From contig NZ_VEBF01000009.1 of NCBI RefSeq assembly GCF_007676705.1, forward strand, positions 99,048-163,047: DNA of 64,000 bases, written 5' to 3'. Shown here piece by piece: positions 36,757-46,230 of the stretch. Below the pieces are notes generated by a model. The model made no database searches. It was given only the letters and a program-made list of their open reading frames with translations, and was not told the origin of the DNA. Origin of the DNA: Paenibacillus xylanexedens (GTDB taxonomy: Bacteria; Bacillota; Bacilli; Paenibacillales; Paenibacillaceae). Both the position numbers and the translations under genes were made by a program. Positions within the stretch are counted from its first letter, which is position 1. Each line of letters starts with the position of its first letter.

Positions 36757-38997
36757 TTACTCGGTATAGTCACTAATCGCAGTTCGACCTGCCTCTACAT
36801 TGATCCAGTAGGAATAATCTTCGCGCACGTCAACATAGAGGTTGAGTTCTTTCACATCAAGGCTACTGACCGTTAGTTTGAAATTGCCATAGGCATCTGT
36901 TGTAACCTGCTGGGTCTGAATGTGTTCTACAGCAGGCAAAGGTCCATGGATTTTAATGGGCATCGTCTGGTTAGCATACGCCGGGAACGTACCTTGAAGG
37001 ACCAGCGTGTGATCAGCAGAATACACGGCTTTCATGGTCTGATCCGGAAGTCCGCCGTTCTTTTCATTCTCGCTAGCTTCGGTAGCATTCTTCGGTCTGC
37101 TCCATAGTTCGAAGCCTTTATCCTTCAGGTTCTGTAGGAAAACAACGGCCTCAGCCCGGGTCAAGGATTCTTGTCCCGCATAACCTTGTACCGTAGCTGC
37201 CGTTTTCCCGGAAGAGTATCCCATGTTCAGCAGATACCGGATGGCATCTTCATCCTGGGTATAGTTCTTACCGCCAAGCCCCGCCACGATCACAGCTACT
37301 TCTGTCCGGTTCAAGGCGTGATTGCGCAGCTTCGGATTCTGCTTGCTGGCTTCCAGATTCAGATTCAACGCGGAAGCATAGGTATAGTAACGATCACTCC
37401 AGATGTTTCCTTTAACTGATTGTCCCTCCGCAGCATCGATGCTCTGAATGACATGGGAGTTCGCATAAAGCTTGAACAACATGGAGAGAAATTCGGCTTC
37501 ACTCACCTGATGATTAGGTTTGAACGTTCCATCCTCGTAGCCACTAACCATCTCTTGTTGCACAGCCCATTGAATGGCATCTTTCGCCCAGTGTGTGCGA
37601 ATATCACTTAATTGGGGAATTCCTGTTACCATAACAGAGACAACAGCTTCTTTCCCCTCAAAACGTACGCGGATCTCAGCTTTCCCAGCCTGAAGTCCAA
37701 GTATTTTACCATCCTTGATGGCAATGCGATCTGACGTCGTGGTAAAGGAAACGTTCGATTGTGGAACATAGGATGTTCCGTTATCATTCACAGCAGTAAT
37801 TGAAGGCAGATCAATCTGTTCTCCTGCTCGGACGTTCAGGCTCTGTTGTCCTGGTATTATCCGGGTAAGCGTTGCATCCTGAACACCGTCAACATGGAAG
37901 AAACGTGTGGAGTATGAGATGTCCGCTGCTGTACCGTTCTTCTTTTGCAGACCTGTAATTCGAATGTTGAACGTATCACCGTTCTTTAACAATTGCACAT
38001 CGTCAGGACGGAAGATGATGGCGTAGCCATATCCATATCCCCCTGTCTCTACATTGAAATAGGCTTGATTAAACCATTGTTTATCCGCAGGGTCCACATT
38101 GTAATATCCGGTGGGGAATCCGCTGTTCTGATTCTTGGCGTTGAAGGTCCACTTCCGTTGATCCGAAGTACGAACCATCTCGACCTCTACCTCAGCTAGT
38201 GATGGTTTCGTGAATACATCTGTATTCAGTTGAACAGACCAGGCCTGTGTACTGCCAAATGCTTCGATTGGAAAAGCGCCCTGATTCGGGAACAGGCTGT
38301 AGTTGAACGAAGTTCCCCCAGCTCTGCTTTTATCAAATACTTGCATGGCACTATAGTATTGATCATATGTCTTGCCTGCTTCACTGCGAGTGGCAAGTCC
38401 AAAACCGATTCGTTGCAGTTGTGGACTCAAAATCCAGCGCCGATGACCCAGTCGATCTATATTGGAGGCATCGGAATCATTCATATAAGCCTGAATGCTC
38501 TTCGTCAGGACATTATTCTTGGAACTGCTGGTAACGTACAGATTGGAGCTGCTGGCAGACTTTGAACCTGTATCGAAGAAATCCTTTGGCATATCTCCCG
38601 GCTGCTCGGGATAATGGGACAGGTATCCTCCGGTGGAGACCACGACAGCTCCATGCTGGGCTTGACGGTTCAGTGTCGGATCAAGGACAAGATCGCCCTG
38701 TAGCCCCGTGATAAAACGATAAAAATTGGCTGCGTTAAGACCCTGCTCCAGATAGGCGTCACTTACCACGCCAGTAGAGTAGGGAGCACTTGTCGAAGGT
38801 GTTTCTGTATACAGGGCAGATGATTCATTGTCATTCATCCACTGATTCCATTTCTGTACGATCTCCTGCTGACTTCGCTCAGGCAGCAAACTGTCGATCT
38901 GTTCTGCATGTGCTGCTTGGGCACCCCCTAATAGAAACAGCAGACCTGCCAAGGGCAGAACGAAGAGCGAATGCATTTTACTTTTCGGATAAACCAT
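36757..38997 (-). CDS. surface CAP-domain protein with Big-like and SLH domains
   Basis: About 746 aa from ATG 38997. A signal peptide covers ~1-32 (LPLAGLLFLLGGAQAAHA). The CAP domain (~50-250) has LNRQAQHGAVVVS and RLGHRRWILSP. A beta domain is followed by a Big_2/Ig-like unit (~370-450, NVRAGEQIDLPSITAV). Two or three SLH-type repeats follow (~455-625: IRTHWAKDAIQWAVQQEMVSGYEDG and later LTRAEAVVFLQNL), which bind secondary wall polymer. The C-terminal domain equals that of the 15470-16900 paralogue. I moved the start from the far upstream codon to the one matching the signal peptide. Confidence 0.86.
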   Translation of the reverse strand: MVYPKSKMHSLFVLPLAGLLFLLGGAQAAHAEQIDSLLPERSQQEIVQKWNQWMNDNESSALYTETPSTSAPYSTGVVSDAYLEQGLNAANFYRFITGLQGDLVLDPTLNRQAQHGAVVVSTGGYLSHYPEQPGDMPKDFFDTGSKSASSSNLYVTSSSKNNVLTKSIQAYMNDSDASNIDRLGHRRWILSPQLQRIGFGLATRSEAGKTYDQYYSAMQVFDKSRAGGTSFNYSLFPNQGAFPIEAFGSTQAWSVQLNTDVFTKPSLAEVEVEMVRTSDQRKWTFNAKNQNSGFPTGYYNVDPADKQWFNQAYFNVETGGYGYGYAIIFRPDDVQLLKNGDTFNIRITGLQKKNGTAADISYSTRFFHVDGVQDATLTRIIPGQQSLNVRAGEQIDLPSITAVNDNGTSYVPQSNVSFTTTSDRIAIKDGKILGLQAGKAEIRVRFEGKEAVVSVMVTGIPQLSDIRTHWAKDAIQWAVQQEMVSGYEDGTFKPNHQVSEAEFLSMLFKLYANSHVIQSIDAAEGQSVKGNIWSDRYYTYASALNLNLEASKQNPKLRNHALNRTEVAVIVAGLGGKNYTQDEDAIRYLLNMGYSSGKTAATVQGYAGQESLTRAEAVVFLQNLKDKGFELWSRPKNATEASENEKNGGLPDQTMKAVYSADHTLVLQGTFPAYANQTMPIKIHGPLPAVEHIQTQQVTTDAYGNFKLTVSSLDVKELNLYVDVREDYSYWINVEAGRTAISDYTE

Positions 38998-39129
38998 GTT
39001 TCCTACCCCTCTCATTTCTGAACGTACGAAGAACATATGCATGTACACATCATGCTATATTCATCGACATTACAGTTGGTTTTGCTTAGAGACGGGTATG
39101 CGGATCTTCCTACATATGTATCTATTCTT

Positions 39130-39732
39130 TTAGTCGAGACTCAGGTCAAAATCAGGCTCACACATATAATCTAAAGGGTACAGATCATCTCGGGACGAGA
39201 TTAATGCACGGAAGTGCAGGTAAAGATTATCAGGCTGTACCACAACGCCACCAACACGATACGGAACAAGCTCAGCTACTACAAACACATCCTCCGCGCG
39301 ATTACATTTAAAAAGAACATTCTTCGGATTAATGACTTCTTCCAGGTAGCTATATGTCATCACGTGAAAAGCTTGTCCACGCCAGTTCGTCTTAATTACT
39401 TTATAGGACTGCGTTCGCACCAGATCCAGATAACGTTCCAGCTGAAACGTATGCTCAAATTGCGTAATGTAGCCTTTTTTGTCCACATCTATCGTAAACT
39501 CCACATCATAGCTCACATGCATTTCATCTTTATAGGTCCCCTTCATGACCTTCATGCTGTCAAAGTGTGATCCGAATTCCGGATCTTCCACATAGGGAAT
39601 GGTAACAAGTTCAGGATCAACATGATCTGTGATCTTGCTGTTCATGGAGGGGGCGGTGTAATACTTCGATGGTTGAAGATCAATCGATCCAATCATGCTT
39701 CCTGGGAAACCGGGGCTGCAAGTTATTCGCAT
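39130..39732 (-). CDS. hypothetical protein, family not recognised
   Basis: About 200 aa. ATG 39732 is six bases after AAGGAG. It is rich in Tyr, Asp and Val, with alternating beta-strand patterns (MHVSYDVEFTIDVDKKGYITQFEHTF broken into strands, then YKVIKTNWRGQAF and VFVVAELVPYRVGGVVV). No signal peptide, membrane segment or known motif is visible. It lies 145 bases downstream of the AraC gene on the same strand, so the two may share a transcript. Confidence 0.6.
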   Translation of the reverse strand: MRITCSPGFPGSMIGSIDLQPSKYYTAPSMNSKITDHVDPELVTIPYVEDPEFGSHFDSMKVMKGTYKDEMHVSYDVEFTIDVDKKGYITQFEHTFQLERYLDLVRTQSYKVIKTNWRGQAFHVMTYSYLEEVINPKNVLFKCNRAEDVFVVAELVPYRVGGVVVQPDNLYLHFRALISSRDDLYPLDYMCEPDFDLSLD

Positions 39733-39877
39733 AGTCATCTCCTTAAGATTTAATCAGTAGTTAGACGAATGACTTAGGAGAAAGTTGCACCAGAATAAGG
39801 AAATGGAGGATGGGATGGAACTAGTATATTCTATTTCCCAGCAACGATGTACCCAAGTTATGCTGTGGTACCCATGG

Positions 39878-40879
39878 TCATTCCTGCTGCTGGGTTGTGT
39901 GTTGTTCCCGATATTGCTGCGGCGTAATGCCGAAGTGATTCTGAAACTTTTTGTAAAAGAAGCTCATGTTACTATGTCCCGTACTGCTGGCAATATCATA
40001 GATCGGGCGATCGGTATTGGCGAGCAGGAACGAGCAGTAGTTGAGTTTTTCACTCTGAACCAGATCCTTGAAGGTCTGACCGGTTGTTTTTTTGATCAAG
40101 GTGGACAAGTAGTTGGCATTGAAATTGAAATGATCCGCGGTGGATGTGAGGGTGCAGTCCATATAATGATTCTCAATATATTTCAAAATTTCGATGATCG
40201 TCACCTTGTTCTGAGTCAGTGTACGAGGACGATTCGTGTCGTACTGGAATACACGCAGCAGTTCGTAAAAGATCAGCAGCATATAGGAATCCATCATCTC
40301 GGATGAGCCGAGTGACGGATCATAATATTCACAGAGCAGTTGTCTCATCAGGATAGGAATGTTGGTGTTATTCTCGGAGTGAAAAATAATGTACCGATTA
40401 TGATTTTGACGATCCGAGATGGCATTCGCCAGAAAGTGAGACAGAATACCATTGTTGGCCAGTTTGCTCAGGAACGAAGAGGAAAAGTAACTCTGACGAA
40501 TCAGAATATTAATGATCACATCTTCTTCTGATGTGGGTAGAATGGCATGGGGCACGCCTGTATCTACAATGCAGATCTGTCCTCGCTTTAACGTGACCTT
40601 TTTTCCATTAATAATCTGGGTGCACTGACCGGAATATACGAAGCTGAGTTCAATAAAAGTATGAATATGAAGTGGGACCTCGGCAAACCGAGTGTGCTTG
40701 GAAATGGTGATGTTGTCTTTCTCTCCAATCATGTCCGCAAAAACATAAACATCCTGTCCTTCATGGACGACTCTCTTCAATGAATCGTACGTAACGGAGC
40801 GTGTAGAAGGATGAGCCTGATAATGCAGATCCCTGTCCGTAAGCTTACGAAGCTTTGCATCCAATTGATCGTGATCCAT
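39878..40879 (-). CDS. AraC-family transcriptional regulator with cupin sensor domain
   Basis: About 333 aa. The N-terminal cupin (~50-150) shows RFAEVPLHIHTFIELSFVYSG and GQICIVDTGVPHAI, a sugar-sensing AraC ligand domain. The C-terminal ~100 residues hold two helix-turn-helix units: STADHFNFNANYLSTLIKKTTG and YDIASSTGHSNMSFFYKKFQNHFGITP. It is divergent from the GH106-like gene and PTS, which are its likely targets. The ATG at 40879 has GGAGACAGTGAGC upstream. A longer reading from 40972 lacks a ribosome binding site. Confidence 0.85.
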   Translation of the reverse strand: MDHDQLDAKLRKLTDRDLHYQAHPSTRSVTYDSLKRVVHEGQDVYVFADMIGEKDNITISKHTRFAEVPLHIHTFIELSFVYSGQCTQIINGKKVTLKRGQICIVDTGVPHAILPTSEEDVIINILIRQSYFSSSFLSKLANNGILSHFLANAISDRQNHNRYIIFHSENNTNIPILMRQLLCEYYDPSLGSSEMMDSYMLLIFYELLRVFQYDTNRPRTLTQNKVTIIEILKYIENHYMDCTLTSTADHFNFNANYLSTLIKKTTGQTFKDLVQSEKLNYCSFLLANTDRPIYDIASSTGHSNMSFFYKKFQNHFGITPQQYREQHTTQQQE

Positions 40880-40973
40880 GCTCACTGTCTCCATTCGGCT
40901 AAAGTTTGAAGTAACCTTAACATCTGAATTTATGACAGTCAATATGTACTGTTTTGATATTTCGACCTTCATT

Positions 40974-40987
40974 TGAAAGCGCTATAT
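40974..40987. promoter_or_regulatory. cre-like catabolite site between divergent genes
   Basis: TGAAAGCGCTATAT fits the cre consensus at 13 of 14 positions. It lies ~95 bases upstream of the AraC start and ~200 bases upstream of the hydrolase, so either or both transcription units may be catabolite controlled. Confidence 0.6.
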
Positions 40988-41077
40988 TAAAAGTGTGAAG
41001 TGATTAAACATCTTTGTTTATATTTATATCCGTCTGTTTACGCTCGATTAATGGAATTCAATATATTGATTTATGTT

Positions 41078-41107
41078 TTGGTTCATATGGAAATTTCATT
41101 CTATAAT
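41078..41107 (+). promoter_or_regulatory. promoter of the GH106-PTS unit
   Basis: TTGGTT (41078-41083), an 18-base spacer and TATAAT (41102-41107) give a plausible housekeeping promoter ~80 bases before the hydrolase start. Confidence 0.5.
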
Positions 41108-41186
41108 ATGTAATTTTGATACTTGATAGATAGGGGAGAGAAGTAGACAACGAAGTTGTTCATTTAGCAGAAGGGAAGGATTTTTG

Positions 41187-43880
41187 ATGAGAAAGATGAC
41201 CGAAGTGTTGGAAAACCGGGAGAACAATTATATTTTGCCTTTCTTCTGGCAGCATGGTGAGGAAGAACAGGTACTGCGTGAGCATATGCAGATTATTGAT
41301 GAGAGTGGCATCAAGGCGGTTTGTGTGGAATCCCGCCCGCATCCGGATTTTGTGGGACCCCAATGGTGGGCAGATCTGGATATCATCATGGATGAGGCAC
41401 GTAACCGGAAGATGAAAGTATGGATCCTCGATGATTCTCATTTTCCTACAGGATATGCCGCAGGCAGAATCAAGACGGATTATCCCCAGTACCAGAAGCA
41501 GTTTCTGAAAGTACATCAACAGGATTTCGTCGGACCACAGCTTCAGGCGGGAATCCTGGTGAAATGGGCGCTGCAACGCCCTGGTCAGCGAGGTATTAGT
41601 GTTGGAGTCGAGCAAGTGAAATCGGATCAGGAGGGAGAACAAAAGCAAGTTTTTTCGGATAAAGATCGGATTGTTGGTGTAGTTGCCGCCCAAAAAATGG
41701 GACCTGATGAGATTGATCCCGATTCCCTGGTTGATCTGACCTCACAACTGCATGAAGGAACGGTGCACTGGGATCTGCCTGAGGGGCGTTGGAGAATCTT
41801 TACGCTGGTTCTTACCTATGATGGAGGGGAAAAAGCCACCGACGGTTATTTGAATCCAATTGTGCCTGAAGCCACACAGGTACTGATCGATACGGTGTAC
41901 GAGGCACATTATGATCGATACAAAAATGATTTTGGAGCTACACTGGCAGGTTTTTTCTCGGATGAGCCGAGGTTCGGCAATGTAAAAGGGCCACTGGCTT
42001 CCATCGGACGCCTGGACATGATTCTTCCGTGGCGTGATGATTTACCGGACATGTTGAAGCAGGAAGGATTCGGTGATGACGTTATTCGTTTACTCCCTTT
42101 GTTGTGGGCGAATGCAGGTGTGAAAGGGCATGAGATGCGCTATCGCTACATGGATCTGGTCACTCGACTATACGCAGAACATTTCACGGACAGATTGGGA
42201 GATTGGTGTCGCGCCCACCGTGTAGAGTACATTGGGCATGTCATTGAAGACAATAACGCTCATGCGAGACTCGGTTATGGTGCAGGGCATTTCTATCGCA
42301 GTCTATGGGGACAGGATATGTCTGGCATTGACGTGGTGCTGCATCAAATTCTGCCTGGCATGGATGACGGCTATTACAAATCATTCACATCCACTGGATG
42401 GGACGGTGAGTTCTTCCATTATGGAATGGCGAAGATGGGAACCTCCCTCGGACACCTGGACCCGAAGAAGCAAGGTCGTACCATGTGTGAAGTGTACGGT
42501 GCATATGGGTTTGGAGAAGGGTTGAAGCTTATGAAATGGCTAACGGACCACATGCTTGTAAGGGGTGTGAACCATTTTGTACCACATGCGTTCTCGCCGA
42601 AAAAGTATCCTGATCCGGATTGTCCACCTCATCTCTACGCGAATGGATATGATCCGCAGTATCGGTATTTGCCGATACTAACTCATTATATGAACAGAGT
42701 AAGTCATCTGTTATCAAATGGTGTGCATGTTGCACCAGCAGCCATTTTGTATCACGCAGAAGCTGAGTGGGCTGGAGAGTATATGTTGTTCCAGAAACCA
42801 GCGAGAGAGCTTACGCAGAACCAGATTGATTTTGACATCGTTCCATCGGAGCTGGTGATTTCGACGCAGGTGAAAGACGGGAAACTCCAGATGAACCGTG
42901 AACAGTTCTCTGCCCTGATTATCCCTTATGCCGAAGCGCTACCGAGTCAGCTAATTGCTCAACTGGTTACCCATGCAGAAGCCGGTTTACGGGTCTTTTT
43001 TGTGGATGGACTTCCTGCTCGAAGCAGTGAAGGAGAGGATTGCACGAGCGAGTTGATAGACCTGATGAAGCATGAATCTGTGAGTATTGTTGCTCTAGAT
43101 GAACTGGCGACGCGCCTGCGGAGTGACAATGTGTATGAGATCTCGGTTAGGGAATACCAGCCCTACTTGCGTTATTACCACTACCGTCATGACGATGGTG
43201 ATGTATATATGTTTTTCAATGAAGATCCGGCCAAAGTGATCGAGACCAACATTACCATTCCGGCTCTGGAGGGCGTAGATGAGATTTACATCTATAATGC
43301 TTTTGCCAATACACTCTCACCACTTCAGATCAGCATACATGAAAACAAGCAATCATTCTCCTTGAGGCTCGAAAAATACGAATCTGTGTTGATTGTGCAG
43401 GGTGTTGAACTAGGGGAGGAGATTGCAGAAGTCTCAACTGTACATCCTTCATACGCCAACATTCATGAGATTACAGGAGAGTGGAAGCTCTCTTTGGCAA
43501 CGGCCATGCAATACCCGGAATTCTCTGCATATGGGACAAATGCTGAACTTACTTCACTCGCCGTACCGACGATGTTACCCGAGTTCTCGGGGACCGTGCG
43601 ATATGAGACAGAGTTCGATATGCATGAAGTACCTGAAGCAGCGAGGCTTGTCATTCATGAGCCGTACGAAGTAGCTCAAGTGTGGCTGAATGGTCATGAT
43701 ATCGGAACGCGAATCTGTCCACCTTACGCGTATGAAGCAAATGGATGTTTACAACCAAAGGGCAACAGACTTGTAATTGAAGTAACGAATACGCTTGTAA
43801 AAGAACAGCAAGATTTCCTGTCCCAGTTCCTGATTCAGGAACCGACAGGTATTGTAGGTAACGTCTATTTACAATACTGA
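41187..43880 (+). CDS. GH106-like intracellular glycoside hydrolase
   Basis: About 897 aa. No signal peptide. A TIM-barrel-like N-terminal region (YILPFFWQHGEEEQ, KAVCVESRPHPDF, KVWILDDSHFPTGYAAG), FFSDEPRFG and EYIGHVIEDNNAH fit the alpha-L-rhamnosidase-type GH106-like family. A C-terminal beta-sandwich (VRYETEFDM, EPYEVAQVWLNGHDIGTRICPPY) is typical of such enzymes. It probably cleaves an imported glycoside; rhamnose is a family guess. ATG 41187 has AGAAGGGAAGGA upstream. The PTS gene follows 80 bases later. Confidence 0.68.
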   Translation: MRKMTEVLENRENNYILPFFWQHGEEEQVLREHMQIIDESGIKAVCVESRPHPDFVGPQWWADLDIIMDEARNRKMKVWILDDSHFPTGYAAGRIKTDYPQYQKQFLKVHQQDFVGPQLQAGILVKWALQRPGQRGISVGVEQVKSDQEGEQKQVFSDKDRIVGVVAAQKMGPDEIDPDSLVDLTSQLHEGTVHWDLPEGRWRIFTLVLTYDGGEKATDGYLNPIVPEATQVLIDTVYEAHYDRYKNDFGATLAGFFSDEPRFGNVKGPLASIGRLDMILPWRDDLPDMLKQEGFGDDVIRLLPLLWANAGVKGHEMRYRYMDLVTRLYAEHFTDRLGDWCRAHRVEYIGHVIEDNNAHARLGYGAGHFYRSLWGQDMSGIDVVLHQILPGMDDGYYKSFTSTGWDGEFFHYGMAKMGTSLGHLDPKKQGRTMCEVYGAYGFGEGLKLMKWLTDHMLVRGVNHFVPHAFSPKKYPDPDCPPHLYANGYDPQYRYLPILTHYMNRVSHLLSNGVHVAPAAILYHAEAEWAGEYMLFQKPARELTQNQIDFDIVPSELVISTQVKDGKLQMNREQFSALIIPYAEALPSQLIAQLVTHAEAGLRVFFVDGLPARSSEGEDCTSELIDLMKHESVSIVALDELATRLRSDNVYEISVREYQPYLRYYHYRHDDGDVYMFFNEDPAKVIETNITIPALEGVDEIYIYNAFANTLSPLQISIHENKQSFSLRLEKYESVLIVQGVELGEEIAEVSTVHPSYANIHEITGEWKLSLATAMQYPEFSAYGTNAELTSLAVPTMLPEFSGTVRYETEFDMHEVPEAARLVIHEPYEVAQVWLNGHDIGTRICPPYAYEANGCLQPKGNRLVIEVTNTLVKEQQDFLSQFLIQEPTGIVGNVYLQY

Positions 43881-43884
43881 GAAT

Positions 43885-43937
43885 AGATATGGAATGAACA
43901 TTGGATTTACACGAGTTTATTCGTTCATTCCATATCT
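43885..43937 (+). other. 15-base intercistronic inverted repeat
   Basis: AGATATGGAATGAAC (43885-43899) and GTTCATTCCATATCT (43923-43937) are perfectly complementary, with a 23-base loop and no T-run. It sits between the hydrolase stop and the PTS ribosome binding site. It could be an RNA processing or stability element, or an operator. Confidence 0.55.
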
Positions 43938-43960
43938 CACCCATGAAGGAGTGAGCAGGC

Positions 43961-45871
43961 ATGGATCATCGTCAACTGGCAACGGATGTGTTACGCAGTG
44001 TCGGAGGCAAAGAGAACATCAATAAGGTTACACATTGTGTAACCCGGTTGAGATTTGAACTGAAAAATAGCAGAATCCCCAATGCCGAAGAAATCAAAGC
44101 GATGGATGGCGTTCTGACCGTTATTCAGCAAGGAGGACAATATCAGGTGGTCATTGGGAATCAGGTTGTTCCCGTATTTAACGAGCTATCTTCCCTCCTG
44201 GGAGACATGAGCAATACTGAATCTTCAAATGATGTACAAGGTGAGAAAAAAAGTCTCTTCGACCGCTTCACATCCATGATTTCCGGTGTATTCATGCCTG
44301 TTATGGGAGCGCTTGCAGCGAGTGGTGTTATCAAAGGATTACTGGCCTGTCTATCTGCATTTGGTGCTCTGACGGCAACGGATGGAACGTATATTGTGCT
44401 GAATGCCATCGGTGATGCACTGTTCTATTTCTTCCCGATTTTCCTGGGTAGCTCTGCCGCCAAATACTTTGGCTTGAATCAATATGTGGGAATGATTATT
44501 GGTGGTTCCATGGTCTACCCCGCGCTGGTGAGTTTTGTAGGATCTGAACAGCAGTTGACCTTCCTCAGTCTGCCGATGAATATGATGAATTACACGTCAT
44601 CTGTATTTCCCGCAATTGTTGCAGTATGGTTTGCATCCATGTTAAATGGTGTAATTGAGAAGCGTATCGCACAAGGTTTCAGATATTTCTTGGCCCCATT
44701 TATCGTACTCTTGGTTACGGTACCGCTGACTCTGTTCATCATCGGTCCGGTCATCACATACCTCAGTAACGGTCTTGCTGATATCACAACGGCTATCTAC
44801 AATTTCAATCCAATTCTCGCTGGCCTTGTATTGGGTGGCCCATGGATTCTCATCGTTATGTTTGGTTTGCACTGGGCCTTTATTCCAATCTTTATTAACA
44901 ACATGGCAACCGTAGGTTACGATTCCGTAATGGGATTGCTGGCAGCAAATCAGTTTGCGATGGCAGGCGCAGCCTTGGCCTTTGGACTGAGAGCACGGGA
45001 CAAACAGATGAAAACGCTGGGTATTTCAACTGGAGGGACAGCATTGCTGGGTGTGAGTGAACCTGCACTTTACGGTGTACTGCTTCCTCAGAAAAAACCG
45101 CTTATTATGGCAATAATCGGTGGTAGTATTGGTGGGTTGATCGGTGGGGCCTTTTTGTCCAAAGTCTATGCGTTTGCTCCATCCGGCGTATTCGGTATTC
45201 CCGGTGCAGTCAATCCTCAAGGAATTGATTCCGGCTTCTACGGTTATGTGTTACAAATGGCAGTGGGTCTGGTGGTTGGTTTCATTCTGACCTATCTGTG
45301 GGGACATCAAACCCGCACGAAATCCGGCGACATAACAACGCAAGGGACAATGAATTCCGTATCCGTGTCTAATATTGAAGGAACGGATAAAGATTCGAGT
45401 TTATCCGTTGCGCCAGCAGAGATGACTGTGTATAGCCCCGTGTCTGGAGAGGTTGTTGATCTTGCAAGTGTTGCAGATGAGGCGTTTTCCAGTGAAGCGA
45501 TGGGCAAAGGAATTGCGATTATCCCTGCAAGTGGAACGATCGTATCTCCTGTTGAAGGTGTAGTAACCACGATAACCAGATCGAGACATGCGATTGCGGT
45601 CATTGGCAACGATGGTGTGGAGGTTCTGATCCATGTTGGCCTTGATACGGTCAAACTGAAAGGGGAGGGCTTCTCTCTCAAAGTACAGGAAGGCGATAGG
45701 GTGAATGTCGGTGATGTCCTAATGGAAGTGGATTTGGCGAAAATCAGTGAAAAAGGATTACACGTAATCACGCCTGTGATCATCACCAATAGTGGAAGTT
45801 ATTCATCCATCCGTGGGATTGCGACTCCACAAATTTCAGCTGGTGCGCCATTGATTTCAATAAAAGTGTAG
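43961..45871 (+). CDS. PTS beta-glucoside-type transporter EIIBCA
   Basis: 636 aa. The EIIB domain (1-~85) has Cys26 in HCVTRLRF. The EIIC domain (~105-450) has about ten membrane spans with GVSEPALYGVLLP. The EIIA domain (~480-636) has His558 in VLIHVGLDTVKL. It takes up and phosphorylates a beta-glucoside-like sugar at the membrane. No RAT or BglG antiterminator is nearby; instead it follows the hydrolase and is probably under the divergent AraC protein. ATG 43961 has AAGGAG nine bases upstream. Confidence 0.92.
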   Translation: MDHRQLATDVLRSVGGKENINKVTHCVTRLRFELKNSRIPNAEEIKAMDGVLTVIQQGGQYQVVIGNQVVPVFNELSSLLGDMSNTESSNDVQGEKKSLFDRFTSMISGVFMPVMGALAASGVIKGLLACLSAFGALTATDGTYIVLNAIGDALFYFFPIFLGSSAAKYFGLNQYVGMIIGGSMVYPALVSFVGSEQQLTFLSLPMNMMNYTSSVFPAIVAVWFASMLNGVIEKRIAQGFRYFLAPFIVLLVTVPLTLFIIGPVITYLSNGLADITTAIYNFNPILAGLVLGGPWILIVMFGLHWAFIPIFINNMATVGYDSVMGLLAANQFAMAGAALAFGLRARDKQMKTLGISTGGTALLGVSEPALYGVLLPQKKPLIMAIIGGSIGGLIGGAFLSKVYAFAPSGVFGIPGAVNPQGIDSGFYGYVLQMAVGLVVGFILTYLWGHQTRTKSGDITTQGTMNSVSVSNIEGTDKDSSLSVAPAEMTVYSPVSGEVVDLASVADEAFSSEAMGKGIAIIPASGTIVSPVEGVVTTITRSRHAIAVIGNDGVEVLIHVGLDTVKLKGEGFSLKVQEGDRVNVGDVLMEVDLAKISEKGLHVITPVIITNSGSYSSIRGIATPQISAGAPLISIKV

Positions 45872-45924
45872 ATTCGTCCGCTTAATATTTAATATGCTGA
45901 AGTAGTCTGGGTTAACCTTTTCAA

Positions 45925-45949
45925 GTCCGCGTAATCGCGGGCTTTTTTT
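45925..45949 (+). terminator. intrinsic terminator of the PTS gene
   Basis: GTCCGCG and CGCGGGC pair (one G-T), with a TAAT loop and a run of seven T. Confidence 0.85.
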
Positions 45950-46030
45950 ATTTGCAGGAGTACGGGTGCTATTTCCAATCGTCTTGCTCTTTTGATACAG
46001 TATCTGTAGGACATGGAGGTTATATCATAT

Positions 46031-46186
46031 ATGGAACAAGTACTTCAGATACTGATGCGTAATGCGCGTGCAGAAGAGCACACCTATTTGTATATGCTGA
46101 ATGAGGAGGCACATTTCGATCAGGAACGTATCTTTTTACGGCTCCGGATGCCAGCAGCGCCCACCAATTATTTCATGAATGGGTAA
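46031..46186 (+). pseudogene. short, probably frameshifted reading frame
   Basis: GGAGG at 46015-46019 precedes a 51-codon frame that starts MEQVLQILMRNARAEEHTY and ends at 46186. From about 46123 a second frame reads TAPDASSAHQLFHEWVMENHATY and continues in phase towards the next gene. That second reading looks more protein-like, so a frameshift near the T-run at ~46133 is suspected. The family is not recognised. Confidence 0.4.
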
Positions 46187-46230
46187 TGGAGAATCATGCC
46201 ACATATCGCACTCGGAGAGGAGTTAATCTA

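Noticed and set aside
39785..40306. 173-residue open frame on the + strand
   Set aside because: It lies almost wholly opposite the helix-turn-helix half of the AraC gene, which has clear family motifs.
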